Below, piece after piece: positions 42,916-55,416 of a stretch of 64,000 nucleotides of DNA. The DNA is from Dugong dugon. Taxonomy: Eukaryota; Chordata; Mammalia; Sirenia; Dugongidae. The stretch is taken from NCBI GenBank assembly GCA_030035585.1, contig CM057462.1, forward strand, positions 112,215,234 through 112,279,233, written 5' to 3'. The first letter of the stretch is position 1, and each line of letters begins with the position of its first letter. The position numbers and the translations under genes are program-made. Below the pieces are notes generated by a model that saw nothing but the letters and a program-made list of their open reading frames with translations, made no database searches and was not told the origin of the DNA.

Positions 42916-44054
42916 TTATAACCAAGTAATGATGCAATGGATGGCTCTGCTGTTGGATCCCCAAACATCTCTAGGGTTTATAGGAATTTGACTCTAGGAA
43001 TACTAAGTTTACTTTCAGAAACACTTGCCAGTGATTAAAGATACTGCTCTTCTCTCTGACCTTTCTCCTCCCTCCCAGGATTAAATGACCTTTGTTGTGT
43101 GTAAATAATCACAGTTCCTGTGTACCTATTCCTTAGGACAGGACCTGGGTGGCTACTGGATGCTCCAGAAAACAGGTGCTTTACATTTGGAGAGCCTTCA
43201 TCTCAAAACTATTATTACTGCCATGTATACTTCTGAACCCTAAAGCTAACGTTGGACACTTATTTTCTTATGATTTCTGTAGTAATAGTCCTACCTTAAG
43301 GGAAATAAGGATGGACTTTCTTCGCTTCCTGGAAGGAAGAAGAATAGAGGAAAACAGAGCAGGATAGTAAAGAGATATCTAAAAATTAATTGGATAATGT
43401 TTTACAGTCTGGCCCAGATAGATTCCAGAGAGGAATAAGTCAGGTCAAAAATATTTGATTGAATGTGTTGGATGAAAAAATAAGACATAGCCCCTAGGTA
43501 GCTTGGTGATGTCATTCATCAAAATGTACAGCAGGAGAAGAGGAAAGTTTGGGAGAAGATGATGAGCTAGGACAAATCTCAAAACGAAGTATTCTAAGAT
43601 GAGTGACTTAGTCTGGGTTTGAATAATTTAATATATTACTGAACCCGCAAACAAGTAGTACAAAGGTCATGTATGAGAAAAATATAAGTAAATTCACGTG
43701 ACTTCAGGGGCCCCTATGGTAAAAGTCACTTGTTACATGGTATTTTGTTACTTCTGAAATAAAACTTGCCCATATGGACAAAAAAATCCCAAGGATCCTC
43801 AGCAAATATTGAAAACAGCAGCAAGTTTCAAAGTCCCTATGAATGGGAGATAATTCTGGAAGAAGTAAGCTTTAAGTTGATTCTAAAAACATAAGAGTAA
43901 AAACAAAAAAAAAGAAATATTTTATCATTTTTCTAAACAAACACTAACTGTGGCAAAGATTGCCAATAATTTTCCAGTATCTACTCTCCTATCCTTCTAT
44001 AAACATTATATAGTAATGTTTATCGGATCGCCTATTTTTAGCTGACTATAGAAT
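42916..44054. other. Unassigned DNA
   Basis: About 1.1 kb with no recognised element; open frame 43149-43367 has no supporting features. Confidence 0.5.
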
Positions 44055-44480
44055 GATAAATTCCCTGGCTGCCCAGCATCCCAGGACACATGACTAAGTT
44101 CTAGTCAATGCAATGAAAAGGAAAGTGTTACGCTTTTTTTTTTTTTTCTTTTTCCTGCTTACTTACCTTAAAATATGTTGGAATGTACACTTTGTTCCCT
44201 CCCCATCACGCCTTGCCCCTCCCTTTTGTTTGAAATGTGAACAGGATAGCTAGAAGGATCAGCTTTTGGGATTATGAATTGACCTCAGAATGGAGGACAA
44301 GCATGAGAAAATAAGAAGATAGAGGTAGCCGGGTATTCTAAGGACGTTGTGTAGCAAATTTTCCATATTGACTTTAGGCAATCTATATCTTCACTTTTAT
44401 GGGAGAGAAAAAACATACTCTTTCTGTATCTCACAGCCTAAATTGTGAGAATCCTAAGTGAAACATTAATGGACTATTTC
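44055..44480. other. Possible old LTR-like remnant
   Basis: 'tggctgcccagcatcccagg' followed by 'acatgactaagttctagtca' recalls a motif common in MaLR LTRs and related mammalian repeats. A T run at 44135-44147 interrupts it. Family and strand are uncertain. Confidence 0.3.
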
Positions 44481-44984
44481 TTTCATCAGGGAGGAAACAC
44501 TAACCTGAAAAATAGACAGAATAGAATTACGAAGTATTCATTTGCAAAAGGTGTGACTACTGGATTTCCATTCCTCACTTTCTAATCATATTCTTAGTTC
44601 TGATTTTAAGTCAGTTTCATCGGTGAACTACTTTATTCATCTTCCTAATGCATTCCTTAGCATTGCATCTCCATACCATGATACTTTTCTCTGTGTTGTT
44701 GATGTAATATGAATACCAAAAGGGATCCTCACTCCCTGCCGTTCATTATTGCCTTTGCTTATAACATCTCAAACCAAATCATATTTCATATATTTTGCTT
44801 TCACAGGTTGATCCTTTCACGTCTCTCAAGTCCTGAAATCTATGTTATCAAATATTTTCTCTTTCCATACATCTAAATTTTCTGAAATAATTGCTACTTT
44901 ACTATTATATAGGAGTTTCGTTGTCTTCTTGAAAGTTTTGGACAAAGCACAGTAGCTCTGAGACCTTACTGTCTTAGTTTCATC
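44481..44984. other. Unassigned AT-rich DNA
   Basis: No gene or repeat recognised. Confidence 0.45.
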
Positions 44985-45140
44985 GCTATGAACTGTTGAC
45001 CTTGGGAAAATTATTTATCAAATATAAGACTATTTTTCCCTTAAACATAAAATGGGGATATTAATGAAAATAAAATTAAATAATCTGTGTAATGCAATTA
45101 GCTCATGCCCTGCTAGCGTAAGTGTATTATCTATGCTAAT
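44985..45140 (+). mobile_element. MIR SINE remnant
   Basis: 'gaactgttgaccttgggaaa' followed by 'aaacataaaatggggatatt' and 'ctgtgtaatgcaattagctc' is the MIR core and 3' half, strongly diverged. Confidence 0.5.
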
Positions 45141-48100
45141 TGGAAACAGTGATGGATTTTTCCCTCCTTTCATTTTTAAGAAAGAGTAAAATTGTTTGTT
45201 TTCTCATTTCTGAGACAACATAATATACATTAATTCATTTATCCAGTAAATGTCTTTTGCTTTTTATGCCAGACATTGAAAATAATGTGAAATAGATAAA
45301 CCTGGTTCCTGCCATAACATGTCTTTTCATTTGCTTGTTTGCATGTAAAACTCATTTATGTGCATTGCTTGCTTAAATTCTTTCAGGTGTTTGGGCTTTT
45401 ATTATGTCTCTTTTCATAGTTTTTGATGTCTCATGGCAATCTGCTATGTAGATCATGTATCACTATTTTATTAGTTTTCATACATTTCTCTAGATGCATG
45501 TATTGATATACATAATGCTTCAAAGGGATATTCACTTAATTAAAGATAACTGAGATCTGGGTAATAATCCATAAATAGAAGAGAGGAAAAGAAAAGATGG
45601 TAAAGGTCTTAAAGTACTAGTTTTTATATTTGTCTTCCAGAAAGTCAAATTCTAGTGAATAATGTTAAGGTTAAGTGACTACTCAATCTATGAACACTTC
45701 TCTTTCTTCTTGAAAAATAACATACTTTGAAGGTTTATTTTCTTCTTAGAAACACAAATTGGATATTACGGATGTAGGGTATGTCAAAAATCCAATCAGC
45801 TACTCTCTGTGAGTTAGCATAAGAAGAGAATATGGAACACCAGGACACTGTCTCATAGGGAGCATTCAGATAAGGACTATGCTACACAGCGCAATGCTTC
45901 TCTTTTCACTCTCTGCTTCCCATACACAGCATCTCGCACCTTTCGTTACAACCCTCAATAAAAAATTCGCTCATTTCTTATTGTCAAATGGCTGTTCCTG
46001 ATCTAGATGAAGAAAGTTTGTCTCCTCCAGTTGGTGTAAAAATGGGGGGAAAGAAAAGATTTTGATTGAAGATCATTTTTGTCATATCTGTTTATTGCAA
46101 CACCCAATGGAAGAAGTAAGTAAAATATGAAAAATATCTACTAGGAACTCAAATGTGGTGTTACAGTCATGAACTATAATTCCAAAGGGCATTATCAGAT
46201 TGGTACCCTAAAAATGTTTCCTAGTTGTGATAATGAAGAAAATCCATTTATTAAAAATCTGCAGCATATCACATTATGCAGTATAAATCAACATAATGTG
46301 ATTTGATCTGACATCAAGTTAAAAAAGTTACTTTTCTGCTTCTGCTCAGACCATATGTTCAAATTATTAAAAATATCCACAAATGCTTGTTTCCTTTTTT
46401 TTAAACAAACGCAGAGGTTTCTCAAATAAACCATCTTGACTTATATATTATTTGGGCAGAAAACTATTTTCTTTTCTGGGCATTGTATTATCATTTATTT
46501 TACAGTTAATATTTTGATCTTTGGCCAAGATAGTTTTTATAAAAGAAAGACATACATGCACACACATATATACCGAAAGAGTAAACTGCAGTAAAAAAGT
46601 AAGGTGTTTCTACATAAGACATATAACTTATTTGAGGGGTATTAAAGTTTGTTTGCAATATCAGAAGCTGCTTATAGTAAAAGCTCTGACTGGTCTATCT
46701 TATATTGAATTTCTAACATTCAAATATGAGTCAATGAATATCTAAAAATGAGTGCCTATTCATTGTCACCAGTTTTGACCTCAATTCTGTTTACTGAGCA
46801 TTCTCCAAAAATCTGCTCACCCATGGGTAGCTAGACGCTAAGCTTTAAAAAAAGAAATTATTATTCCATGCAATTTATGGGAAAACAGCCAAGCTGGCAA
46901 GTTTAAAACACACACACACACAAACGCTGGAACATCTTGACTGGGTTGATGACATGACAGCATTGTAGTATGCTACCTAGCTGGGAGCTGGCTGGGGTTC
47001 AGAAATGGACTCAAGACAGTGGAAGCAGAATGCAAGAGAAGGCGTCTCTCCACTAATGTGGCTGTTTTGTGAAAACCAGCAAGAAGACCATTTGCTACAC
47101 CAGCTTTCCCTCACTCTGCCCTTAGCTGATTTCTTTCGGCCACAGAAAAATGTGACATAAGGGGATACAATAGCGTGTAAAATGATACTACACAATCTGC
47201 TCAAGCTTCCGTTGCAGTCTCCAGGCCTGTTTCTCATCTTGCTCTGGATCCCCCCTGAGCTGATGCAAGCACAAGTTCCTGTGGACTTCCAAGGGGGCTC
47301 CATGCTTGTGGTAGGCTAAAGAATGGAAGGTAGAAGGGAGGGGAGAGATAAGACAGGTGAGCCGCTATAAATTACATGGTTCACCATCATTCCTTAAAAT
47401 TAGGACCAATGGAATGTTAGCTAAAACTCCAAAAAAAACCTCACTTGTAAAAGTTTGTAACTTTTGTAAAGCTCACTTTTGCCTTTTTAATGTTTCTGCA
47501 CTTCTGGGTTTTCTCATCCCTTTTTAAGCTGACCCAGTGAATACTGAAAAAGCAGGGAACAGCCATGTATGTAGTATTTTTCAGTCCAACCAGCAGCATG
47601 ATGCTTTCAGAATCTTGCAAGATAGCCCTTTCCCCCTAGACTTGCAGCAGAATATTTGCAAGCACCAGAATTTCCATAGTTTTGATAAAGTTCAAGTAAG
47701 CATCCTCCAAACTTCAGTATTTATCTGCACCAGTGAACATTGCTTTTTTTTTTTTTTTAATTCACCCAGCACTAATTACCTTAATATTTTGAGATTAACC
47801 AATACTGATCTGTAATCTTTCCTGAGGAAAAAAAAATCCAAAGTTCCTATAAGAAGTAGCTTTTTATTAATATCCTTGAGGATCTTGAAACATGGGGTAT
47901 TGTTATATCAGCACATCTGTGTATTCTGTTTAGGCAAAGAAATTAACTATCTGGAATTACTGATACAGCAGGGGAATTTCTGAGGTACTTGGATGAGGTG
48001 AAAGTATAACTGCAATGAAAATAAGTTTCTTTTTTTTCTTATTCTTTCCTTTGCAATTTATATTGCAATATCTCTGGTCATTAGGAAAGTGAAGGAAATA

Positions 48101-48744
48101 GAGTAAATTTCTTAATAGCTAAACGTGGCCTGAAATAGACGTGCAAATTTAAAAGTCTATAACCCTAAGCATTAAGAGAAATTAACTACCTTCCAGTATT
48201 ACTTTAAATTAAAAATGCCAACTCTTCATCTAGAAATAATAATAATGATTGGAAAAGTTTATGCTTTACTATAAGAGCTAAGCTTTTTCTTTCCTTTTGT
48301 TTCTTGTTTTTCAATTTAGATCTACTCAACCTTTGTCCTCAGCCAGCTATGATAACTAATATGTTAACAATCCCCAAAGTACTTATATTATTTTGCATTT
48401 GGAATACAGTATCCTGTTACATTTGTTTAAAATATTAACTAGAACTTCTAAATTAAAACATGTAAGGCAAAATACATTTCAGCTGCCTTAGTTATGAAAT
48501 AAAGGGCTATTCTATATCCCAGTGTTGATAACTTATCAAGAGAGCAGCCCTCAGTGTCTATATAAACTGAGTATCAACTCTATCAGCCTACACTCAGTTC
48601 TCTTCTCACAACACAGGTTTTCTTCTCTGAAGTGATTTTCCTAATAGAAATACTATACCATTATCAACATTTTCTTTCTCTATGCCCTGTAAACTTTACT
48701 TCTAATCTGTACTCACTTATATTTCTCCTTTGCTATCTCAGCTT
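45141..48744. other. Unassigned AT-rich DNA
   Basis: The largest repeat-poor block in the window (3.6 kb). A (CA)n stretch is at 46907-46922 and a T run at 47745-47758. The open frames at 46977-47303 (minus) and 47537-47815 (plus) lack domain signals or flanking splice sites I could defend. Confidence 0.5.
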
Positions 48745-48871
48745 GTGGAACCCTGGTGGTGCAATGGTTAAGAGTTCGGCTACTAACCAAAAGGTTGGCA
48801 GTTCAAATCCACCAGCACTCCTTGGAAATCTTATGGGGCAGTTCCACTCGGCCCTATAGGGTCACTATGAG
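48745..48871 (+). mobile_element. AfroSINE, 3'-truncated
   Basis: 'ccctggtggtgcaatggtta' and 'ggcagttcaaatccaccagc' mark the tRNA-like head. It continues to 'ggtcactatgagt' and then stops without the GGTTT-rich tail. Confidence 0.9.
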
Positions 48872-48984
48872 TTCTTATAATTTCAGTCTTCAAAACAGAC
48901 ACTCAGAATATTAACTACAATGATGATGATAATAATTATAATAAGAATAGTGGTAGCATACTATGGTGTATTGGTTGTTTATTG

Positions 48985-49215
48985 TATGGGACACACTGTG
49001 CTTGATGTTCGATATATGTGGTGTCATTTAATTCTCACAATTATCCCGTAAAGCAGGTGTCATTATCTTCATTTAAAAGATGAGGAAACAAAGGCTCAAA
49101 GAGTTTAAGTAAATTTAGCAAAGTGACACAGCTAGTGAATAATAAAGCCAGAATTGAAACATTGGTCTCTCTGACTCCAACACTTATGCTCATCACTACT
49201 AAATCATACTCTTTC
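48985..49215 (+). mobile_element. MIR SINE, long and well preserved
   Basis: Landmarks in order: 'cacactgtgcttgatgttcg', 'catttaattctcacaattat', 'aagatgaggaaacaaaggct', 'aagtgacacagctagtgaat', and 'tctgactccaacacttatgc'. This is nearly a complete MIR core with both flanks. Confidence 0.9.
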
Positions 49216-50286
49216 TCTTCAGCTCCAGTCTGCCCAGATCATAAATGAATTGTAACTTGCTTACTCTAACCATGAACCAGGGTTTTGATATCTCATACTA
49301 ACTGGCTTATTATCTATCCAGCCGAACATGAACAGACTTAATGTTTGTATCTTGTATTAATGCTATCAAATTTGTGTAAGAAGTGTGGATCTGACAATCA
49401 TAGCAATTCAAAAATACTCAGATATGCAAAATCTTGTTTTATTTTTCCGTTATTCAGCCTAACTTCTATCAAGAGCTCCCATTAGTGCATGATCGCATAA
49501 AACTTAATCTACTTAATTATACTGTATAATTTATATGTTCTCATCTTCTAATCTAGTGATTTCTTAGTCATGATAAGTTTACAATGTAGTCTTATTTGTG
49601 TTAACATTCTATCTCCAATTCATCTCTTTCTCCTTAAAGAAATTCTGAAATGATGCAATTTCAAGGCTGTGATGGAATGTAAGAGTTTCATCGTCTTCCT
49701 CTGCCTCGTTTCTGTTCTGACCTTTTCTTTTATTTGTAAATTATTTTTTCAGCCTTTTGGAGGGATATCCAGGAAGTTTGTGTATCTAACTTTGGCTTTA
49801 ATTTGGCTATCTCTGGTGTGGTCAATCCATTGGTATTTCAGCTATGTTCTTATTTTATCTCCAGGGGGAAATGCATAAAGTGTATCTCAAGGCACTTCGC
49901 TCTTAATTTTCACAAGACCTCAGTAAAGGCTTGCCGGCTCAATTTCTCTATCAAGAGGCAATAGTATCCTACTTGGGAACGAAAGGATATTTGGGATGCC
50001 CTCACAGAAAACTCAAAAGATCATTCCAGACCTTCTTGTATTCAAAATGGAATATGTCCCTCTCCTTGAGTGTGGAACTTATTGACTCACTCCTAATAAT
50101 GAAGTAAAAATAATAATAATTTTATGGTGGAGAAACCTGACAGAGATTACTTTAATCAAATGATCAAAGTTAACATCCAGTGATAAGTCATGTTGATATC
50201 ATACAGCATGATGCAACAGGGGCAACTCAGCTCTATGGTATTCTTCTGAAAAAAAAATAAGACCACTGTTACCATGAGAAAGCATC
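49216..50286. other. Unassigned DNA
   Basis: The open frame at 49669-49878 encodes a hydrophobic peptide, but the region is T-rich and there is no other support for a gene. Nothing else recognised. Confidence 0.45.
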
Positions 50287-50497
50287 AAACCAAAATGAAA
50301 CCCATTGCCGTCAGGTTGATTCTGACTCATAGTGATCCTATGAGACTGAGTAGAATGGCCCCATAGGGCTTCCAAGGCTATAATCTTTACAGAATCAGAT
50401 TGCCACATCTTTCTCTTGTGAGTAGCTGGTGGTCTTGAACTGCCAACCATTTCGTTAGCAGTCGAGTGCTTGAACACTGTGCCCCCAAGGCTCTTTC
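50287..50497 (-). mobile_element. tRNA-derived SINE, long variant (AfroSINE-related)
   Basis: The plus strand reads 'aaacccattgccgtcaggtt' (tail), 'gattctgactcatagtgatc' and 'gtagaatggccccatagggc'. The central segment follows, then the complement of the head ('ctgtgcccccaaggctcttt'). Confidence 0.87.
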
Positions 50498-50594
50498 CAT
50501 AAAGCAATCAGACAACTCAAATAGAGGGACATTCTACAAAACACCCAATTTTCCTGTTGTGATTCAGTTATTTCTTTTCTTAAAAAAAGAAAAA

Positions 50595-51645
50595 GGAGGT
50601 GGGGCCAAGATAACGGAGTATTCAGACACTTCCGGTGAAAGATAAGTACTTGCGTCTGGCCTACTGCACAGATCAAAAACACCCCCCTTTGGGAAAAACC
50701 TGTTTCCCATTTACCTCCCCACTCCTTGCTCTGCACTGGGTCTGGGTCGGCTTCAGCAATTACCAAGTCCCCTGGACCAGAAGTAGGAACAATCATGTGC
50801 CCTGAGCCATTCTCCCAGCCTTGGAGAATGAATAAATTAACAAACAGGTGAAAGCATAATCTGCTAAGCCAGGCACTCAGGGTAGGCACAGCTCCTTCAC
50901 CTAGGCAAAGGCATAAGGGGTCCACAGACTTTGAGTGCCTTTCCCCCTGCAGAAACTTTCGTGGGCCCATTTTAACAGCGTAAGCCCTCATTACCACAGT
51001 ACAACAGGGTATATACCTGAAGTCTAACTTCAAATGTTTCAGTGGTGAGGTAGGTTCATGACATTTGACATGGCTCTGCCCATTAAGCAGGGTCTTCACC
51101 TACCCACATCAGGGGCCTGAGGACTGGTGGCTCCTCCCAAGCCACTTAGCCGCCTGTGACAAAGGCCCAAAAATAAGTGGTGCCCCTCGGTCCTTACAAC
51201 CAACAGCAGTGGGTGCTCATAATCTGGCTGCAAAAACTATCCACCTAAGCACCCTAGGGAAAGGGACATGCTTTCCTCACGGACACTTGGAAGTGGCTGT
51301 CAGCCCCCTGCCTTACTCCATATGTGACCCCCTGCTGCAGCTGGGTACCCGTGCCTACACCAGTCACCCATGCCTGTCTAGGACTGTAGGTAGAGCCTAC
51401 ACCACACACTTGGTGGCCGACTACCTGGGCAACTAACCTGAATCAATACAGGAGGAGTGAGCAGACTTCTGGGCTCACATACTTTGTAGCAGGTCTGGCC
51501 ACCTCGTGGCAGAATGTTGGAGTTCAGGGGTGCCGGTGATTGGACTAGCTCACACGAGCAGACTATTTGGGTATATCAAACAAAACAAAACAAGAACCTA
51601 AGACAAAGTAAGAAAACATAAAATAAATAAATATAATAACTTATT
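50595..51645 (+). promoter_or_regulatory. L1 copy A 5'UTR / internal promoter
   Basis: About 1.05 kb, GC-richer than its surroundings, from the L1 5' end to the ORF1 region. The sequence at 50607-50616 ('aagataacgg') occupies the place of the YY1-type site near the L1 5' end but has lost its match. It is unrelated by eye to the 1.7 kb pyrimidine-rich 5'UTR at 10287, so two different L1 promoter types occur in the window. Confidence 0.75.
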
Positions 51646-52640
51646 GATGGCTCGAGACAACAGTCAATATCAAATAACATAAAGAGGCAGATCTTGATGG
51701 CTTTAGCAAGCTCCCAAAATAGAAAATCAAGAAATTTTCTGGAGGAATATAATTTCTTGGAATTACTGGAGGCAGAATACAAAAGATCAATTTATAGAAC
51801 TCTTCAAAATATCAGGAAGGAGATCCAGCAAAATGCGGACCTAGCAATAAAGGAGTTAAAAAGATTAAAGAAGAGCAAAATGAAAAATTTAACAAGCTAC
51901 AAGAATTCATAGAGAAACATCAATCAGAAATCCAGAAGACTGATAATAAAATTTCAGAATTGGACAGCCCAAAGAAAGTCATAGGAGCAGAATAGAGGCA
52001 ATGGAAGTCAGCATTAGTGAGATTGAAGATAAAGCACTTGACACCAACTAATTTAGGAAAAATCAGATAAAAGGATTTTAAAAAATGAAGAAACCCTAAG
52101 AATATTGTGGGATTCTATCAAGAGGAATAACCTATGAGTGATTGAAGTACCAGAACATGGGTGGATAACAGAAAATACAAAAAGAATTGTTGAAGATTTG
52201 TTGGCAGAAAACTTCCCTGATACCGTGAAAGATGAGAAGATATCTATCCAAGCTGTTCATTGAACCCCCTATAAGGTAGATCCCAAAAGAAAGTCACCAA
52301 GACAAGTTATAATCAAACTTGCCAAAACAAAGAAAAAGAGAGAATTTTAAGAGCAGCTAAGAATAAACCAAAAGTCATCTACAAAGGAGAATCAATAAGA
52401 CTAAGCTCAGACTACTCAGCAGAAACCATGCAGGCAAGAAGGTAATGGGATGACATATATGAAGCCTTGAAGGAAAAAAATTGCCAGTCAAGAAGAATAT
52501 ATCCAGGGAAACAATCTCTCAAATATGATGGTAAAATTAGGGCATTTCCAGATAAATAGAAGTTTAGAGAATTTGCAAAAACCAAACCAAAATTGCAAGA
52601 AATGCTAAAGGGAGTCCTCCAGTTAGAAAATCAATAACAT
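51646..52640 (+). pseudogene. L1 copy A ORF1, broken
   Basis: The piece at 51694-51912 encodes the coiled-coil start, including an EEYNFLELLEAEYKRSIYR stretch. Downstream the RRM-type core ('gagtgattgaagtaccagaa', near 52136) and C-terminal domain are recognisable but out of frame. It ends at about 52637, after 'aaagggagtcctccagtta'. The start ATG at 51646 is followed by an early stop, so the frame is dead from the start. ORF1p would bind L1 RNA. Confidence 0.85.
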
Positions 52641-53076
52641 TGATAACAACCCAAGAATAGAACACAGGACAGATCAACCAGATATCAACCAGATAGGGAA
52701 GTCACAAAAACAAATCAAAGAGAAAACACTGAAAATAGGGAAACAGAGAGATTAATATGTAAAAGATGACATTAAAACAAAAAAGAGAGAATAAAAAATG
52801 TAGACATAGATTTTCAAATGGAGAGGATCAAGGCAAGATAAAGAAGAACAAAGACTGGTTTAAACTTAGACAAGTAAGGGTAAATACGTAGGTAAACACA
52901 AAGGAAACTAACAATTCTACACATCAAAATAAAAAACAAGAAAAATATACAGACTCAGCAAATACAAAATCAACAACAATGAAACAGATGAAAAGAAAAT
53001 ACATAAAGAAAAACTCAGCACAGAAAATTCAGTGGAACAAAGAAACGGCCAACAACACACACACAAAGACATCAAA

Positions 53077-54619
53077 ATGACAGCGCTAAAACTCATACCT
53101 ATCAATAATTACGCTGAGAGTAAATGGACTAAATGCACCAATAAATAGACAGAGAGTGGCAGAATGGATTAAAAAAACACGACGCCTCTATATGCTGCCT
53201 ACAAGAGGCACGTCTTAGACTTAAAGACTCAAACCAACTAATACTCAAAGGATGGGAAAAAAAAGATCAAGGAAATAACACAAAAAAAGAGCAGGAGTGG
53301 CAATATTAATCTCCGAAAAAACAGACTTTAAAGTAAAATCCACCACAAAGGATGAGGAAGGACACTATATAATGATTAAAGGGTCAATACACCAGCAGGA
53401 CATAAACAAAATAGATATTTACACACCAAATGACAGAGCTCTAAAATGCATAAAACAAACTCTAACAGCATTGAAAAGAGAGATAGCTCGACAATAATAG
53501 TAGGAGACTTCAACATAACACTTTCACTGAAGGACAGAACATCCAGAAAAAAGCTCAGTAAAGACACGGAAGATTTAAATGCTACAATCAACCAACTTAA
53601 TCTCATGCACTCCATGCAACAGCAGCCAAATATACTTTATTTTCCAATGCACACAGAATATTCTCCAGAATAGACCATATATTAGGCCATAAAGCAAGCC
53701 TTAACAGAATCCAAAGCATCGAACTATCACAAAGCATCTTTTCTGACCATAAAGCCATAAAAGTAGAAAATAGTAACAGAAAAAGCAAGGAAAAAATATC
53801 AAACACATGGAAACTGAACAACATCTTGCTCAAAAACTACTGGGTTGTAGAAGAAATTAAGGATGGAATAAAGAAATTCATAGAATCAAACAAGAATGAA
53901 AACACATCTTACCAGAACCTTTGGGACACAGCAAAAGCAGTGCTCAGAGGTCAGTTTATACCAATAAATGCACACATCCAAAAAGAAGAAAGGGTTAAAA
54001 TCAAACGATTAATTCTACAACTGGAACGAGTAGAAAGAGAGCAAAAAAAGAAACCCTTCAGAGTCAGAAGAAAGGAAATAGTAAGAATTAGAGCAGAATG
54101 AAATTAAATAGAGAAAAAAAAAATTGAAAATGTTAAGAAGACCAAAAGCTGGTTCTTTGAGTAGATCAACAAAATTGATAAACCACTGGTCAAACTGACA
54201 AAAGAAAAACAGGAGAAGAAGCAAATAATCTATATAAGAAATAAGATGGGTGATATCACAACAGACCCAACTGAAATTAAAAGAAGCATAACAGAATACT
54301 ATTAAAAATTGTACTGTAACAAATTTGAAAACCTAGACGAAATGGACAAATTTCTAGAAACTCACTACCTACCTAAACTAACACAAAGAGAAGTAGGACA
54401 ACTAAATAAACCTATAACAGAAGAAGAGATTGAAAAGGTAATTTAAAAACTCCCAGCAAAATAAGCCCTGGCTGGTTAGTTTCACTGGATAATTCGACCA
54501 AACTTTCAGAGAAGAGTTAACACCACTACTATTTCAATTCATAGAAAAGGGTGAAATACTCCCAAATTCATTTTATGAAGCTAGCATAACCCTGATACTA
54601 AAACCAAGTAAAGACACCA

Positions 54620-54664
<45 letters not shown>

Positions 54665-54857
54665 CCAACATCCCTCTTGAAAATTGATGCAAAAATCCTC
54701 AAAAAAACTCTAGCCAATAAAACTCAACAACATATCAAAAAAATAATTCACCATGGTAACTAGGATTTATACCAGCTATGCAGGGATTATTCAACATTAG
54801 AAAAGCAATCAATGTAATCCATTACATTAATAGAACAAAAGACAAGAACCACATGAT
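53077..54857 (+). pseudogene. L1 copy A ORF2: endonuclease and N-terminal RT, broken and cut short
   Basis: It starts at the ATG at 53077. The endonuclease occupies about 53077-53790, including a GDFN motif encoded near 53506-53517 and an SDH-like motif near 53740. The linker and the beginning of RT follow. RT breaks off at 54857 in the stretch that reads into the catalytic palm in other copies. Several stops and shifts; a TA microsatellite (54623-54661) has replaced part of the RT fingers. Confidence 0.88.
54623..54661. repeat. TA microsatellite inside L1 ORF2
   Basis: (TA) repeat of about 19 units between 'aagacaccacaaa' and 'cataccaacatccctc'. Other copies have a unique A/C-rich stretch at this place, so the repeat arose inside the element. 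Confidence 0.9.
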
Positions 54858-55416
54858 GAAAAATAAATACACAAAGAAAAACAACTCAGCACAGAAAATT
54901 GAGGCAAACAAACTGCGACAACACGCAGAAAGAGACATCAGGATGACAGAACTAAGCTCATACCTATCAATAATTACGCTGAATGAAAACGGACCTAATG
55001 CACCAATAATGGGATGGAGAGTGGCAGATTGGATAAAAAAGCATGATCCATTTATATGCTGCCTACAAGAGATGCACCTTAGACTTAAAGACACAAACAG
55101 GCTTAAACTCAAAGGATGGAGAAAAATATATCAAGCAAACAACACTCAAAAAAGAGCAGGAGCGGCAATACTAATCTCTGACAAAATAGACTTTAAAGTA
55201 AAATCCACCACAAAGGATAAGGAAGGGCACTATATAATGATTAAAGGGTCAATTCACCAGGAGGACATAACTATAATAAATATTTACACACCCAACAACA
55301 GGGCTCCAAAATACATAAAACAAGCTCTAACAGCTCTGAAGAGAGAGATAAACAGCACCACAATAGTAGTAGGAGACTTCAACACACCACTTTTGGTGAA
55401 GGACAGAACATCCTGA
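54778..55416 (+). CDS. Chimeric open frame: RT fragment joined to L1 endonuclease
   Basis: A 212-codon open frame crosses the junction between L1 copies A and B. Residues about 1-27 come from copy A RT (an '[20 protein letters not shown]' stretch). Residues 28-55 read through copy B's inter-ORF region. From Met 56 (54943, the ORF2-B start) the endonuclease runs for about 155 residues, including 'GDFN' near residues 199-202. It ends at a TGA just after the start of the 'KDRTS' stretch. The joint is in frame with the ORF2-B start. It is an open frame only; no promoter is seen and I do not claim expression. Confidence 0.6.
   Translation: MQGLFNIRKAINVIHYINRTKDKNHMMKNKYTKKNNSAQKIEANKLRQHAERDIRMTELSSYLSIITLNENGPNAPIMGWRVADWIKKHDPFICCLQEMHLRLKDTNRLKLKGWRKIYQANNTQKRAGAAILISDKIDFKVKSTTKDKEGHYIMIKGSIHQEDITIINIYTPNNRAPKYIKQALTALKREINSTTIVVGDFNTPLLVKDRTS

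Larger units (their letters stand above)
50595..54857 (+). mobile_element. L1 copy A, 5' part (5'UTR, ORF1, endonuclease, start of RT)
   Basis: It starts with the classic L1 5' end 'ggaggtggggccaagataac', a decayed form of the L1 5' YY1-site region. 5'UTR, ORF1, ORF2 endonuclease and the first part of RT follow. It breaks off at about 54857 inside RT and joins another L1 (copy B). Its 3' end probably resumes at 59756-61375. A probable insertion order is that B inserted into A and removed about 1.4 kb. Confidence 0.88.

Noticed and set aside
46977..47303. 108-codon minus-strand open frame with several cysteines
   Set aside because: No recognisable domain, no splice or promoter context, and unremarkable for its length and composition.
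49669..49878. Hydrophobic open frame resembling a membrane protein
   Set aside because: T-rich DNA yields hydrophobic translations by chance; no signals around it support a gene.
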